DNA of 57,042 nt from an uncultured Rhodospirillales bacterium (lineage in GTDB: Bacteria; Pseudomonadota; Alphaproteobacteria; Kiloniellales; Kiloniellaceae). This document shows positions 14,728 through 26,866 of the stretch, piece after piece (positions within the stretch are counted from its first letter, which is position 1; each line of letters starts with the position of its first letter). The notes under the pieces are model-generated. The model was not told the origin of the DNA. It worked only from the letters and a program-made list of their open reading frames with translations, and searched no databases. Location: positions 1 through 57,042 of the forward strand of contig CAJXUS010000024.1 in NCBI GenBank assembly GCA_913060675.1, given 5' to 3'. Both the position numbers and the translations under genes were made by a program.

Positions 14728-15801
14728 ATGCCTTGGGATAATAAAGGTTCTGGCGGCGGTGGCCCATGGGGCGGCGGCAATGGTGGCGGTGGTGGACAAC
14801 GTCCTCCAGACATCGAAGAAATGATTCGTAAAAGTCAGGATCGTGTCAAAGAAATGATCCCAGGTGGTGGCAATTTCAGCGGTAAAGGCTTTATCTTTAT
14901 CCTTGGTGTTGTTTTGCTGCTCTGGCTCGCGTCCGGTTTCTATCGGGTACAACCAAACCAACAGGGTGTTGTACTGCAGTTCGGAAAGTGGATATCAACG
15001 ACTGAAGCTGGTTTGAACTGGCATTATCCATATCCAATTCAGACGGTTTTAACCCCGGAAGTAACAAATATTCACCAAATCAATATTGGTTTCCGTGGAA
15101 CTAATGCAGGTGGACGCGTTCAAAAACGGGCGGTAACTGAAGAAAGCCTGATGCTGACGGGTGATCAGAATATCATTGATATTAATCTGACACTGCAGTG
15201 GAAAATTGCTGAACCTGGACAGTTCCTGTTTAATATCAGGGACCCGGAAGCAACCGTTAAAATCGCAGCAGAATCTGCGCTCCGTGAAATTATTGGTCGA
15301 ACCGATATTCAGCCTGCCTTGACAGAAGCGCGTGATGATATCCAGAGTAAGACACAGATTCTTCTGCAGTCGATTCTTGATGGTTATGAAGCTGGTATCC
15401 TCATTACCGAGGTTCAGCTCCAGAACGTTCAACCGCCTGCGGCTGTAATCGATGCCTTTGATGATGTTCAACGATCATTGCAGGACAAAGACAGAGCACG
15501 TAACGAAGCTGAGAAATATCGTAACGACATTATTCCTCGTGCCCGTGGTGAAGCTCAAAGACAAATTCAGCAAGCTGAAGCCTACAAAGAGCGTCTCGTA
15601 AATGAGGCAACAGGTGAAGCCGATCGTTTCTTGTCCGTCTATCGGGAATATAAACAAAATCCTGAAGTGACAATGCGTCGGATGTATCTTGAAACGATGC
15701 AGAAGGTTTTCATGAATACAGACAAAGTTATTCTTGGTGCTGATCAGGGGGGCGTTGTCCCTTATCTGCCACTTGATCAGCTTCGTAAAAATAGCCAATA
15801 A
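14728..15801 (+). CDS. hflK: FtsH protease modulator HflK
   Basis: 357 aa SPFH/band-7 protein. The N-terminus is a Gly-rich cytosolic stretch (residues about 7-25), then comes one membrane anchor (about 53-75, FILGVVLLLWLASGF). After it the periplasmic SPFH domain begins with RVQPNQQGVVLQFGKW, and a charged coiled coil follows (about 245-310, DRARNEAEKYRNDIIP). HflK and HflC assemble in a large inner-membrane cage around FtsH and control its access to membrane substrates. hflC starts 14 bp downstream. Confidence 0.95.
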   Translation: MPWDNKGSGGGGPWGGGNGGGGGQRPPDIEEMIRKSQDRVKEMIPGGGNFSGKGFIFILGVVLLLWLASGFYRVQPNQQGVVLQFGKWISTTEAGLNWHYPYPIQTVLTPEVTNIHQINIGFRGTNAGGRVQKRAVTEESLMLTGDQNIIDINLTLQWKIAEPGQFLFNIRDPEATVKIAAESALREIIGRTDIQPALTEARDDIQSKTQILLQSILDGYEAGILITEVQLQNVQPPAAVIDAFDDVQRSLQDKDRARNEAEKYRNDIIPRARGEAQRQIQQAEAYKERLVNEATGEADRFLSVYREYKQNPEVTMRRMYLETMQKVFMNTDKVILGADQGGVVPYLPLDQLRKNSQ

Positions 15802-15815
15802 GAGGGAAAAATCTT

Positions 15816-16700
15816 ATGAATAATAAAATTACTCTCATCATTGGCGTGCTTATCGTCGCGGGAGCTTTTCTTGCGAGCAGTATGCTGTTCACTGTTGATC
15901 AACGTGAGCAAGCCATGGTTTTACAGTTTGGTGAAGCTCAAAGGACCATTAAGGATCCCGGACTGAATTTTAAGCTTCCGTGGCAGGATGTTCAAAAGTA
16001 CGAAAAGCGTGTGCTTAATCTTGATCCACCTGTAGAGCGTATCATTCTCTCTGATCAAAAGCCTTTGCTGGTCGATAGTTTTGCGCGTTACACAATTGAG
16101 GATCCGCTTCAGTTTTTCAAAACAGTTCGTTCCGAAGAAGGCGCCAAAGCTCGTCTGGGGACCATTGTTAATTCAGGTCTTCGTGTTGAACTTGGTAAAG
16201 CGACCTTGAGTACCGTTCTCTCTCCTGAGCGCGATATCTTCATGGCGCGGGTTTTGAAGCATGTCAATGAACAGGCGAAGCGATTTGGTATCGCGATTCT
16301 CGATATCCGTATTCGTCGTGCTGATCTTCCTAATGAAACCAGTCAAGCTGTGTTTGCGCGTATGAAGACAGAGCGTGAAAGAGAAGCTGCTGAGTTCCGT
16401 GCTCAAGGTTTTGAGCTCGCACAGCGTATCCAATCAACGGCCGATAGAGAAGTAACGGTTCTAACTGCTGAAGCCAAAAAAGAATCAGAAATTCTTCGCG
16501 GTCAAGGTGATGCGGCTCTTACCAAAATTCTTAATGATGCCTACGGTCAGGATCCGGAATTCTTCAAATTCTATCGTTCAATGCAGGCATACGAAGCATC
16601 TTTGACGAAAGGAACCTATATGGTTCTGACGCCAGACAGTGACTTCTTTGAGTTCTTTAGCGGACCTAATGAGTTCCTAGAAAGCAAGGTTGCTAAATAA
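15816..16700 (+). CDS. hflC: FtsH protease modulator HflC
   Basis: 294 aa. An N-terminal anchor (about 5-24) leads into the SPFH domain, beginning FTVDQREQAMVLQFGEAQRTI. The later DIRIRRADLPNETSQAVFARMKTEREREAAEFRAQG segment (in parts) is the conserved end of the SPFH domain and start of the coiled coil. It pairs with HflK. GAGGGAA stands before the ATG, and a strong terminator closes the two-gene unit. Confidence 0.95.
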   Translation: MNNKITLIIGVLIVAGAFLASSMLFTVDQREQAMVLQFGEAQRTIKDPGLNFKLPWQDVQKYEKRVLNLDPPVERIILSDQKPLLVDSFARYTIEDPLQFFKTVRSEEGAKARLGTIVNSGLRVELGKATLSTVLSPERDIFMARVLKHVNEQAKRFGIAILDIRIRRADLPNETSQAVFARMKTEREREAAEFRAQGFELAQRIQSTADREVTVLTAEAKKESEILRGQGDAALTKILNDAYGQDPEFFKFYRSMQAYEASLTKGTYMVLTPDSDFFEFFSGPNEFLESKVAK

Positions 16701-16719
16701 TCAGTAGTGTTTATTAGAG

Positions 16720-16758
16720 AGACGGTGATACCTGTACTGGTGTCACCGTCTTTTTTTT
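16720..16758 (+). terminator. Terminator of hflKC
   Basis: GACGGTGA and TCACCGTC close a hairpin directly followed by eight Ts. Confidence 0.9.
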
Positions 16759-16800
16759 GTGCTATTTCCGAACTAGAAAACAATTAGTGTGGTTGGTGCT

Positions 16801-16989
16801 ATGGTCGAATTATTTACTGCTTTGGCAATGGTGCTCGTAATAGAGGGCATTATACTTTCTCTTTTTCCTCATCGTTTGAAGCAGTTGCTCGAAATGATGA
16901 CAAAGATGCCACACGCGACTTTACGTGGCGGCGGGCTTGCTTGTGCAAGTCTTGGAGTATTCCTTATTTGGGTATTGAGGGTAACTTAA
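16801..16989 (+). CDS. Small DUF2065-type membrane protein
   Basis: 62 aa from the ATG at 16801; an in-frame GTG four codons earlier is also possible, as neither has a clear ribosome site. Two hydrophobic helices (about 3-22 and 42-60) flank a short basic loop. VIEGIILSLFPHRLKQLL is the recognisable DUF2065 block, and the pattern 'G..L...G...IW..R' closes it. This family often lies between hflC and the degP-type protease gene in proteobacteria, as here. Function unknown. Confidence 0.8.
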   Translation: MVELFTALAMVLVIEGIILSLFPHRLKQLLEMMTKMPHATLRGGGLACASLGVFLIWVLRVT

Positions 16990-17150
16990 CCTTATTGTGC
17001 TACTTAATAAGGATGGAATGTCACGCATAAGTCACAATTACGCCCATTTCATCACCCATCTTCATATGCAGGCTCACTTGAACACTGTAGACTAGAGCAT
17101 AAGTTATAGATGACCGCTTTCGAGCGAAAAGATTACCGGAGAAGACGCGA

Positions 17151-18686
17151 ATGATTAATAGAGCGGATCAAAGACATAGTCATACCAAGGCTTTGGCTCA
17201 AACCCTGCCATCAAGGCCCTTGTTGATGAAACAAGGGGTTCAGCAGTGGCTGGTTGGTATGGCGGTTGTCATTGGCATTATGTCTATGGCGCTTACTGCA
17301 AAGGCCCGCTCGGCACCGGATAGTTTTGCAGATTTGGCCGAAGAATTACTCCCGACTGTGGTGAATGTTATCACTTCACAAACAATTGAACCGACGACTG
17401 AAACTGAAGGGCAACCCCAAGTTCCTCAAGGTGAAAATTTTGAAGAATTCTTCCGTGATTTCTTTGAACGTCGAGGTGGAGGCCGGCAACCTGAGCAACC
17501 GCGTCGTGGCGGCGCACAGGGATCAGGCTTTATTATTGATTCAGCTGGTCTTATTGTGACGAACAACCATGTGATTGAAGGCGCTGATGAAGTTGCTGTT
17601 CGATTGCAAGACGGAACAATTCTTGAAGCCAAGGTTATTGGCGCTGATGAAAAAACTGATTTGGCCCTGCTGAAGGTCGAAACGGACATCAAACTACCCG
17701 CCACAAGCTGGGGCAGTTCTGATGAATCTCGGATTGGTGATTGGGTCCTCGCAATTGGAAATCCTTTTGGTCTTGGAGGCTCAGTCTCTGCGGGAATCAT
17801 CTCTGCCCATTCTCGCGATATCGGGTCAGGCCCTTACGACAGCTTTATTCAAACAGATGCCGCGATCAATCGTGGGAACTCTGGTGGTCCTCTGTTTAAC
17901 ATGGACGGTAAAGTCATCGGTGTGAACTCTGCGATCTATTCTCCTTCAGGTGGTTCTGTTGGTATCGGATTTTCTATTCCATCCGTAATGGCGCAACACA
18001 TTATTGAGCAGTTGCAAGAAAATGGTGAAGTAAAACGCGGTTGGTTAGGTGTGCAGATCCAAACCGTTACTGAAGAACTCGCCGAAGGATTACGTCTTGA
18101 TGAGCCAAGCGGTGCATTGGTTTCTTCCGTTTCAAAAGGTGGTCCCGCCGAAAAAGCCGGTGTGAAAGTTGGTGATGTCATTCTTACGTTCAATGGCCGT
18201 AAGGTTCCTGAGATGCGCAAGCTTCCAAGAATGGTGGCTGAGACACCCATTGGGCGCGAAGTTGATGTCGTTGTATGGCGCAAGGGGAAAAGAAAAACTG
18301 TTTCTGTTGATTTAGGCCAGTTACCTGACGACGTTGTTGCTGCGGTGGCACCAGAAAAAATCAAAAAAGAGGAAAGGAAAACAAGCAAGGTAGCGGATCT
18401 TGGGCTCTATCTTGGGAAACTCGACAGTGAGGCCCGTCAACGGTTCTCTGTTAATGACAGTGTAAACGGTGTTGTCATTACAGATGTTGTGCCTAATAGC
18501 AGTGCTGCTCAAAAGAGCCTGCGCCCCGGGGACATTATTGTCGAAGTTGATCAGGAAGAAGTTACCGATCCAGGGCAAGTCGCTTCACTTGTTGGTAAAG
18601 CAAAAGAGGCTGGTTTCCGCGTCGTAACGTTACTGGTCTTCAAGCAAGGTGAATATTCTTGGGTAGCTATTAAACTCAGTTCATAA
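17151..18686 (+). CDS. degP: DegP/HtrA-type periplasmic serine protease
   Basis: 511 aa. A hydrophobic signal segment (about 33-50) ends near KARSAPDS after an unusually long N-terminal stretch of about 30 residues. The trypsin-like domain has the triad H140 (TNNHVIEG), D170 (KTDLALL) and S244 (RGNSGGPLFN). Two PDZ domains follow (about 285-375 and 405-505). A Gly/Arg/Gln-rich patch (about 108-122) matches the loop region before the protease core. It degrades or refolds misfolded envelope proteins. GGAG lies before the ATG. A terminator is shared with the convergent serB gene. Confidence 0.94.
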   Translation: MINRADQRHSHTKALAQTLPSRPLLMKQGVQQWLVGMAVVIGIMSMALTAKARSAPDSFADLAEELLPTVVNVITSQTIEPTTETEGQPQVPQGENFEEFFRDFFERRGGGRQPEQPRRGGAQGSGFIIDSAGLIVTNNHVIEGADEVAVRLQDGTILEAKVIGADEKTDLALLKVETDIKLPATSWGSSDESRIGDWVLAIGNPFGLGGSVSAGIISAHSRDIGSGPYDSFIQTDAAINRGNSGGPLFNMDGKVIGVNSAIYSPSGGSVGIGFSIPSVMAQHIIEQLQENGEVKRGWLGVQIQTVTEELAEGLRLDEPSGALVSSVSKGGPAEKAGVKVGDVILTFNGRKVPEMRKLPRMVAETPIGREVDVVVWRKGKRKTVSVDLGQLPDDVVAAVAPEKIKKEERKTSKVADLGLYLGKLDSEARQRFSVNDSVNGVVITDVVPNSSAAQKSLRPGDIIVEVDQEEVTDPGQVASLVGKAKEAGFRVVTLLVFKQGEYSWVAIKLSS

Positions 18687-18705
18687 AATTGCGATTTAAT
18701 CGAAT

Positions 18706-18741
18706 AAAAAAGGGTGCTCCCGTCGAGCACCCTTTTTTATT
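18706..18741. terminator. Bidirectional terminator between degP and serB
   Basis: AAAAAAGGGTGCTC and GAGCACCCTTTTTT pair around a short CCGTC loop, with A and T runs on the two sides. Confidence 0.92.
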
Positions 18742-18766
18742 GTTTTCCGCAGTGTTGTGTGGAGCT

Positions 18767-19660
18767 TTAACAGAAGTCTCTACGTCGATATCCCTGATAA
18801 AATAACAGAGCCAAATGATCCGTGTGTTCTACTTGAAAGGCTGCTGTTTCTTTGACGATTGGTTTGGCGTGATATCCAACGCCCATACCAACAGCAGAAA
18901 GCATGGCGAGATCATTCGCGCCATCCCCTACAGCACAGACATCTGAAAGGGTGATGCCTAATTTCTTTATCAGTTCTTTTGTGGCTTCGAGTTTGGCTTC
19001 TCGACCCAAAATTGGTTCTCCAACGGTTCCGGATAGCTTATTGGATTGAATTTCCAAATCGTTGGCACGATCCTCGTTAAAGCCACAGATGTCTCTGATC
19101 TGAGAGGTGAAGTAAGTAAAACCTCCTGAGACTAATGCCGTATAGGCGCCGTGTTCTCTCATTGTTTTAACAAGAGTGTCAGCGCCAGGGTTGAGGACCA
19201 TCAGGTTGGAAATGGTTTCGAGCTCTTTTTCATCGATGCCTTTAAGTAAGGCGACGCGTTCACGTAGAGATTCTTCAAAATTGAGTTCTCCGCGCATGGA
19301 TTTTTCAGTGATCAAAGCGATTTCGGCACCAATGCCATGTCGCACAGCCAACTCATCGATCATTTCTTGACCAATGATGGTGGATTCCATATCCGCAACC
19401 AATAACTTTTTGCGACGGCCCGATGTCTCTTGAACGGCGAAATCGATACTCGTGCCCGCAACTTCGTTTTGAATAAGATCCTTAGCTTCAGATAGATCTA
19501 AGTCCGAAAAAAAGATGTCACAGGCTTCGTTTTCAGAAAGCCAGTCTTCCGCACCAAGTGATGCGCCATGGGTTTGTAAACATGCTGATATTGACTGAAC
19601 AGTTGCGTAGTCAAGAAGGGAAATAGCTGTGGGGGCAACCAGGGTGGCGACAAAACGCAT
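18767..19660 (-). CDS. serB: Phosphoserine phosphatase
   Basis: 297 aa HAD-family enzyme that makes serine from phosphoserine. The nucleophile is D90 in VADMESTIIGQEMIDELA. The usual motif I is DxDxT, but here the second Asp, the general acid/base, is Glu92. Motif II is LVSGGFTYF, motif III centres on KK.. near ATKELIKKLG, and motif IV is VGDGANDLAMLSAVGMGVGYHAKP. The N-terminal 75 residues form the ACT-like region of longer SerB proteins. AGGA stands before the ATG. It is divergent from miaA with a gap of about 100 bp. The identification is firm; the Glu needs comparison with relatives. Confidence 0.93.
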   Translation of the reverse strand: MRFVATLVAPTAISLLDYATVQSISACLQTHGASLGAEDWLSENEACDIFFSDLDLSEAKDLIQNEVAGTSIDFAVQETSGRRKKLLVADMESTIIGQEMIDELAVRHGIGAEIALITEKSMRGELNFEESLRERVALLKGIDEKELETISNLMVLNPGADTLVKTMREHGAYTALVSGGFTYFTSQIRDICGFNEDRANDLEIQSNKLSGTVGEPILGREAKLEATKELIKKLGITLSDVCAVGDGANDLAMLSAVGMGVGYHAKPIVKETAAFQVEHTDHLALLFYQGYRRRDFC

Positions 19661-19758
19661 TGGATGTTGTCCTCTAGTATACTGATTTGTTTTTGTGGCT
19701 CTTAAGGTTGGGGTATAGTAGGAACCAACGAAGCATTGTTAAAGCAGAGATATCTCAA

Positions 19759-20709
19759 GTGATCAACGATAAGCCAAAAGTCATTGTTATTACTGGCCCA
19801 ACCGCCAGCGGAAAATCTGCTCTCGGGGTAGATGCAGCCCTCGCCTTGGGGGGGGAGATAATCAATGCAGATTCCATGCAGATCTACCACGAGCTTGATG
19901 TTCTAACCGCACGGCCAGCCAAAGAGGACTTGGCTAAGGTACCTCATCGGCTGTATGGCACGATGCCCGGATCTGAACGTTGTTCGGCTGAACAATGGCG
20001 GAGTCTTGCGCTTGAAGAGATCGAAAGCGTCCATCGCTTGGGTAAGATTCCGATTCTTGTCGGGGGCACTGGTTTGTATATACGTGCGCTGGAAAAAGGT
20101 ATTGCAAACATTCCCGATATTCCCGCTGATGTACGCGCTCAAGCTCAAGCGTTATTGGAAAAGCTTGGGGGAGAGAGTTTTAAGGAAAGTCTCGCAGCAA
20201 TTGACCCTGAGATGGCAAATAGGCTCCACGCAGGCGATCGACAGCGATTGATCCGGGCCTGGGAGGTCATTACGCACACTGGTAAATCCATACTTGAGTG
20301 GCAACAACAGGCCCAGGGTACTGTGCCGGACTTTGATTTTATTCGGTTTGCGATGGTCCCCCCTCGAGAAGATCTCTACGACAATTGCAACAAGCGCTTC
20401 AAGATCATGCTGGAATTGGGGGCGTTAAAAGAGGTGGAGAATCTACTGAGTTTAGAACTTGATCCTTCCCTGCCGATTATGAAAGCGCTCGGGGTGCCCG
20501 AATTAGCAGAGTATTTGACAAAAAAAGTATCTCTGGATGACGCTATTTCGCGGGCGCAGCAAAATACGCGCCGTTATGCAAAGAGGCAAATGACGTGGAT
20601 CAGAACACAATATAGTGACGCAAACATCGTAAATGAGAAATATTCGGAAAGGTTGAGGGGTGTTTTTTTTAACTTTATTCGCCAAAGCGGCTTGACCCTC
20701 TCATCCTAA
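19759..20709 (+). CDS. miaA: tRNA dimethylallyltransferase
   Basis: 316 aa if translation starts at the GTG at 19759 (MINDKPKVIVITGPTASG...). Longer in-frame forms from a TTG at 19687 add 24 residues of poor match. The P-loop is GPTASGKS, followed by INADSMQIYHELDVLTARP and, later, PILVGGTGLYIRAL and the tRNA-contact region AQQNTRRYAKRQMTWIR. It adds the dimethylallyl group to A37 of tRNAs reading UNN codons. It is divergent from serB, an arrangement common in alphaproteobacteria. Confidence 0.93.
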   Translation: MINDKPKVIVITGPTASGKSALGVDAALALGGEIINADSMQIYHELDVLTARPAKEDLAKVPHRLYGTMPGSERCSAEQWRSLALEEIESVHRLGKIPILVGGTGLYIRALEKGIANIPDIPADVRAQAQALLEKLGGESFKESLAAIDPEMANRLHAGDRQRLIRAWEVITHTGKSILEWQQQAQGTVPDFDFIRFAMVPPREDLYDNCNKRFKIMLELGALKEVENLLSLELDPSLPIMKALGVPELAEYLTKKVSLDDAISRAQQNTRRYAKRQMTWIRTQYSDANIVNEKYSERLRGVFFNFIRQSGLTLSS

Positions 20710-20743
20710 GAGGCTAGTTTTCGCGCTCGCAACCTAAATGATG

Positions 20744-20766
20744 GGCCGATAGTTGTTGGCCTTTTA
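20744..20766 (+). terminator. Weak terminator after miaA
   Basis: GGCCGA and TTGGCC pair over 6 bp (two G-T or A-T at the tip) around TAGTTG, followed by TTTTA. Confidence 0.45.
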
Positions 20767-20843
20767 CCTCTTTTCTTGTTACAGGCATCGGGGATAGGAT
20801 TGCTCACCAATTTAAAAGCCAGTAGTTGAGAGGAATATATACA

Positions 20844-22607
20844 ATGGCGACCGAACAGTTTACCGGCGCGGAAATAGTGATCAAAGCCCTGAAAGACCAG
20901 GGTGTGGACACCGTGTTTGGCTATCCTGGCGGCGCAGTGCTACCTATTTATGATGCCATTTTCAAACAGAACGACATTAAACATATACTCGTTCGTCAAG
21001 AAGGTGGTGCGGTGCACGCGGCTGAAGGATATGCTAGATCTACCGGTAAGGTCGGCGTCGTACTTGTGACATCTGGCCCAGGGGCAACAAATGCTGTTAC
21101 TGGACTTACAGATGCTTTGCTTGATTCCATCCCTCTGATTTGTTTAACGGGACAAGTTCCGACGCATCTGATTGGTAACGATGCTTTTCAAGAAGCCGAT
21201 ACCACCGGTATTACGCGCCCTTGTACCAAACACAATTATCTAGTCCGTGACATTGAAAATCTGTCCCGGACCATGCACGAGGCGTTTTACGTTGCCCAAA
21301 ATGGTCGTCCGGGTCCTGTTGTTATTGATCTTCCAAAAGATGTTCAGCAAGGCAAAAGCGAAACCTATTTGGCACCTGAAGAAGTCAAACATCGTAGTTA
21401 TCGCCCTAAAGTTAATGGCGAGCAGGAGCATATAAAAGAAGCCGTTGAATTAATTGCGAATGCAAAGCGCCCATTATTTTACGTTGGTGGTGGAGTTATT
21501 AACTCTGGAGATCATGCCTCTGAGGTTTTAACTGAACTTGTCCGTCTAACAGGGGCTCCTTGTACAACGACCCTTATGGGGCTTGGTGCTTATCCTGGAA
21601 CAGATAAGCAGTTCGTTGGAATGCTTGGCATGCACGGGACTTACGAAGCAAATCTTGCTATGTATAACTGTGATGTGATGATTAATATCGGAGCTCGCTT
21701 CGACGACCGTATTACTGGCGTTATTAGTAAGTTTTCTCCGGGTTCCAAAAAAATTCACATTGATATTGATGCGAGCTCCATAAACAAGAACGTGATGGTT
21801 GATCTTCCTATTGTTGGAGATGCTGGACGGGTTGTTGAAGAAATGCTTCGTCTTTGGAAAGAAGAAAAACGTTCTATTGAAAGTAGAGCGTTAAAAGTCT
21901 GGTGGAATGAAATCAAAGAATGGCGTTCGAAAGATTGCCTTGGTTATTCTCAAGAAGACTCTATCATAAAGCCGCAACACGCGATCAAGCGCCTGTACGA
22001 ATTGACTAAAGATCGTAAGCCATACGTCACAACAGAAGTTGGCCAGCATCAGATGTGGGCCGCGCAGTATTTCCATTTTGACGAACCTAAAAAATGGATG
22101 ACATCTGGCGGTCTGGGAACAATGGGTTATGGTTTGCCAGCAGCCGTTGGCGCTCAAATTGCCCACCACGATGATTTGGTTATTGATGTTTCCGGTGAAG
22201 CCTCTTTCATGATGAACATGCAAGAGTTAGGTACGATTGCTCAGTACAATTTACCTGTGAAAATCTTTATCGTAAACAATCAATGGATGGGAATGGTTCG
22301 TCAGTGGCAGCAATTGTTGCATGGCAACCGCCATTCCGAAAGTTACTCCGACGCCTTACCAGATTTTGTGAAACTTGCTGAATCTTTTGGTCTTGTTGGG
22401 ATGCGTTGTGAAAAAGCAGAAGATCTTGACCGTATGTTACAAGAAATGATCGACTGCCCGCATCCGGTTCTGTTCGACTGCCGAGTGGCTAAAGAAGAGA
22501 ACTGCTATCCCATGATTCCTTCTGGAGCTGGGCATAATGAAATGTTGCTGGGCCCTGAAGATGTTGCTGAGAAACCGATTTCCGAAGAGGGTATGGTTCT
22601 CGTTTGA
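20844..22607 (+). CDS. ilvB: Acetolactate synthase large (catalytic) subunit
   Basis: 587 aa TPP-dependent enzyme for the first common step of valine, leucine and isoleucine synthesis. VFGYPGGAVLPIYDA and the catalytic Glu in LVRQEGGAVHAAEGYARSTG mark the TPP domain; a central FAD-binding domain follows. The C-terminal TPP-metal motif begins VSGEASFMMNMQELGT and closes with NNQWMGMVRQWQ. AGAGGA lies 10 bases before the ATG at 20844; an in-frame TTG at 20826 overlaps that site and is rejected. The small-subunit gene follows after about 85 bp. Confidence 0.96.
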   Translation: MATEQFTGAEIVIKALKDQGVDTVFGYPGGAVLPIYDAIFKQNDIKHILVRQEGGAVHAAEGYARSTGKVGVVLVTSGPGATNAVTGLTDALLDSIPLICLTGQVPTHLIGNDAFQEADTTGITRPCTKHNYLVRDIENLSRTMHEAFYVAQNGRPGPVVIDLPKDVQQGKSETYLAPEEVKHRSYRPKVNGEQEHIKEAVELIANAKRPLFYVGGGVINSGDHASEVLTELVRLTGAPCTTTLMGLGAYPGTDKQFVGMLGMHGTYEANLAMYNCDVMINIGARFDDRITGVISKFSPGSKKIHIDIDASSINKNVMVDLPIVGDAGRVVEEMLRLWKEEKRSIESRALKVWWNEIKEWRSKDCLGYSQEDSIIKPQHAIKRLYELTKDRKPYVTTEVGQHQMWAAQYFHFDEPKKWMTSGGLGTMGYGLPAAVGAQIAHHDDLVIDVSGEASFMMNMQELGTIAQYNLPVKIFIVNNQWMGMVRQWQQLLHGNRHSESYSDALPDFVKLAESFGLVGMRCEKAEDLDRMLQEMIDCPHPVLFDCRVAKEENCYPMIPSGAGHNEMLLGPEDVAEKPISEEGMVLV

Positions 22608-22693
22608 TCTTGTCGGAACCAAGAAATCGATACATAGTTCGCAAAATGTGCTCGATTAGAATTTGATTGAAACAAAGTCAGGAATTGCGTCCC

Positions 22694-23209
22694 ATGGCGC
22701 CAATAGAAACTAACACCGAAAGCCGTACAATTGCGGTACTCGTAGATAATGAGCCCGGCGTGCTTGCTCGGGTTATCGGCCTATTTTCTGGTCGGGGATA
22801 TAATATTGAAAGTTTGACGGTGACGGAGGTCGATGTTGCACACGGTCTCTCTCGCATTACCGTTGTAACTTCAGGTACAGCGCAGATACTGGAACAAATC
22901 AAAGCCCAGTTGGGCCGTCTTGTTCCTGTCCACCGCGTTCGTGACTTGAGTATAGAGGGCTCGTCTGTAGAAAGAGAACTTGCTCTTATAAAAGTTGCGG
23001 GTGCTGGTGATAAGCGTGTTGAAGCTTTACGGATAGCGGATATTTTTCGCGCCCGTGTCGTTGATTCCAGCCATGATCACTTTGTCTTTGAAATGACAGG
23101 TAAGAGTGACAAGCTGGATGTTTTTGTCGATTTAATGCAACCCCTTGGACTGATCGATGTCAGTCGTACGGGTGTTGTTGCCATCTCCCGCGGGCCAAAG
23201 GCGCTTTAG
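22694..23209 (+). CDS. ilvH: Acetolactate synthase small (regulatory) subunit
   Basis: 171 aa from the ATG at 22694, which has AGGA at a proper distance. The ACT domain (about 12-85) shows TIAVLVDNEPGVLARVIGLFSGRGYNIESLTV, here cut into its core VDNEPGVLARVIGLF. The C-terminal half carries ERELALIKV and the family end LGLIDVSRTGVVAISRG. It binds valine and sets feedback inhibition of IlvB. Gap to ilvC 68 bp. Name ilvN is equally possible by convention. Confidence 0.95.
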   Translation: MAPIETNTESRTIAVLVDNEPGVLARVIGLFSGRGYNIESLTVTEVDVAHGLSRITVVTSGTAQILEQIKAQLGRLVPVHRVRDLSIEGSSVERELALIKVAGAGDKRVEALRIADIFRARVVDSSHDHFVFEMTGKSDKLDVFVDLMQPLGLIDVSRTGVVAISRGPKAL

Positions 23210-23274
23210 GCGATAGCAGTCCACGTGTTTTCTATTTGATATGGCTGGAAACAGCCACCCTAAGGAAGGAATAA

Positions 23275-24297
<1,023 letters not shown>

Positions 24298-24340
24298 TTT
24301 CTTTTCTTTAGGCATTCTATGAATGCTTAATTGTTCGCAC

Positions 24341-24367
24341 AAAGCCCGCCTATTTGGCGGGCTTTGT
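24341..24367 (+). terminator. Terminator of ilvC
   Basis: AAAGCCCGCC and GGCGGGCTTT pair over 10 bp around a TATTT-like loop, followed by GTTGCGTTT. Confidence 0.85.
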
Positions 24368-25857
<1,490 letters not shown>

Positions 25858-25984
25858 TCTAAATTAATACGGGTTAGGTATGTCAAATCCGTAATTTAGA
25901 AAGATTTTGTTTAAACTTTTGAGCGATACTATATAGAGTAGATTCAAAGGTTTGTACGTAAGTTAGCGGTTATTGGAGTAGATC

Positions 25985-26866
25985 GTGAACAAGAGGGTTG
26001 GAGCTATCAGTCATATGACCACGCCTGTGCAAGCGTGGCTTCAGGGCTCTGCATATGCCTTACTTCTTGTTTTCGCTGTCGCTTTGATAATATTAGCAAA
26101 AACAGATAATATTGCTGTTGAACGCGTGCGTACCGCCGTTGTGGATAGCGTTGCGCCTTTGATGGAAGTGGCGAACCGGCCTGTCGTTGTCATCAGCGAT
26201 ACGATTGAAACAGCTCAAAATTATGTTGCTCTGAAGTCTGAAAATGAAGAACTCAGGCGGCAAAATGAAAATCTTCGGCGTTGGCAAATTACTGCAGCTA
26301 AACTCCAAGGTGAGAACGCTTCTCTCCGTGGCATGTTAAATTTATCTTCTGAAATCAATCCCAACGTTACAACAGCCAGAATTGTTGCTGATCAAGGCGG
26401 CGCCTTTGTGCGTTCAGTTATTGTGAATGCGGGTAATCTAGAGGGTATTACCAAAGGTCAAGCTGCTATGACAGGCTTAGGGTTGGCTGGTCGTGTAGCT
26501 GAAGTTGGTCGCCATTCAGCTCGGGTCGTGCTGCTAACTGATATCAGTAGCCGAGTGCCTGTATTTGTCGGTAGTAATCGTTCTCGGGCAATAATGGTTG
26601 GTGATAATTCTCCCTCTCCTTCGCTCCTATATCTAGACCAGGACGCCATTGTAAAACTTGGAGATACTGTCTATACTTCGGGTCAGGGCGGTGGATTTGC
26701 GCCGGGCCTTCCTGTCGGAATTGTGCATTCTCTGAGCGAAACGTCTATTAAAATTCGTCCTTACACAGACTGGGATGATCTCGAATTTTTAAGATTAGAA
26801 GATTATGCCGTGAAGCAAAATTTGGATGTATTGTACCCGGGTAGTGAGGCCGAGGGCTTACAGTGA
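25985..26866 (+). CDS. mreC: Rod-shape protein MreC
   Basis: 293 aa from a GTG with TGGAG upstream. A short cytosolic start, one membrane segment (about 20-40), a coiled coil (about 68-105, ENEELRRQNENLRRW) and a periplasmic beta domain with VNAGNLEGITKGQAAMTGLGLAGRV and VLLTDISSRVPVFV. MreC links MreB and MreD to PBP2. Its last codons overlap mreD by four bases. Confidence 0.94.
   Translation: MNKRVGAISHMTTPVQAWLQGSAYALLLVFAVALIILAKTDNIAVERVRTAVVDSVAPLMEVANRPVVVISDTIETAQNYVALKSENEELRRQNENLRRWQITAAKLQGENASLRGMLNLSSEINPNVTTARIVADQGGAFVRSVIVNAGNLEGITKGQAAMTGLGLAGRVAEVGRHSARVVLLTDISSRVPVFVGSNRSRAIMVGDNSPSPSLLYLDQDAIVKLGDTVYTSGQGGGFAPGLPVGIVHSLSETSIKIRPYTDWDDLEFLRLEDYAVKQNLDVLYPGSEAEGLQ

Noticed and set aside
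14604..14813. Pro-rich frame on the minus strand over the hflK start
   Set aside because: It is the complement of the Gly-rich codons at the HflK N-terminus.
19687..19758. Longer MiaA from a TTG
   Set aside because: The extra 24 residues do not match the family and the P-loop distance is normal from the GTG at 19759.
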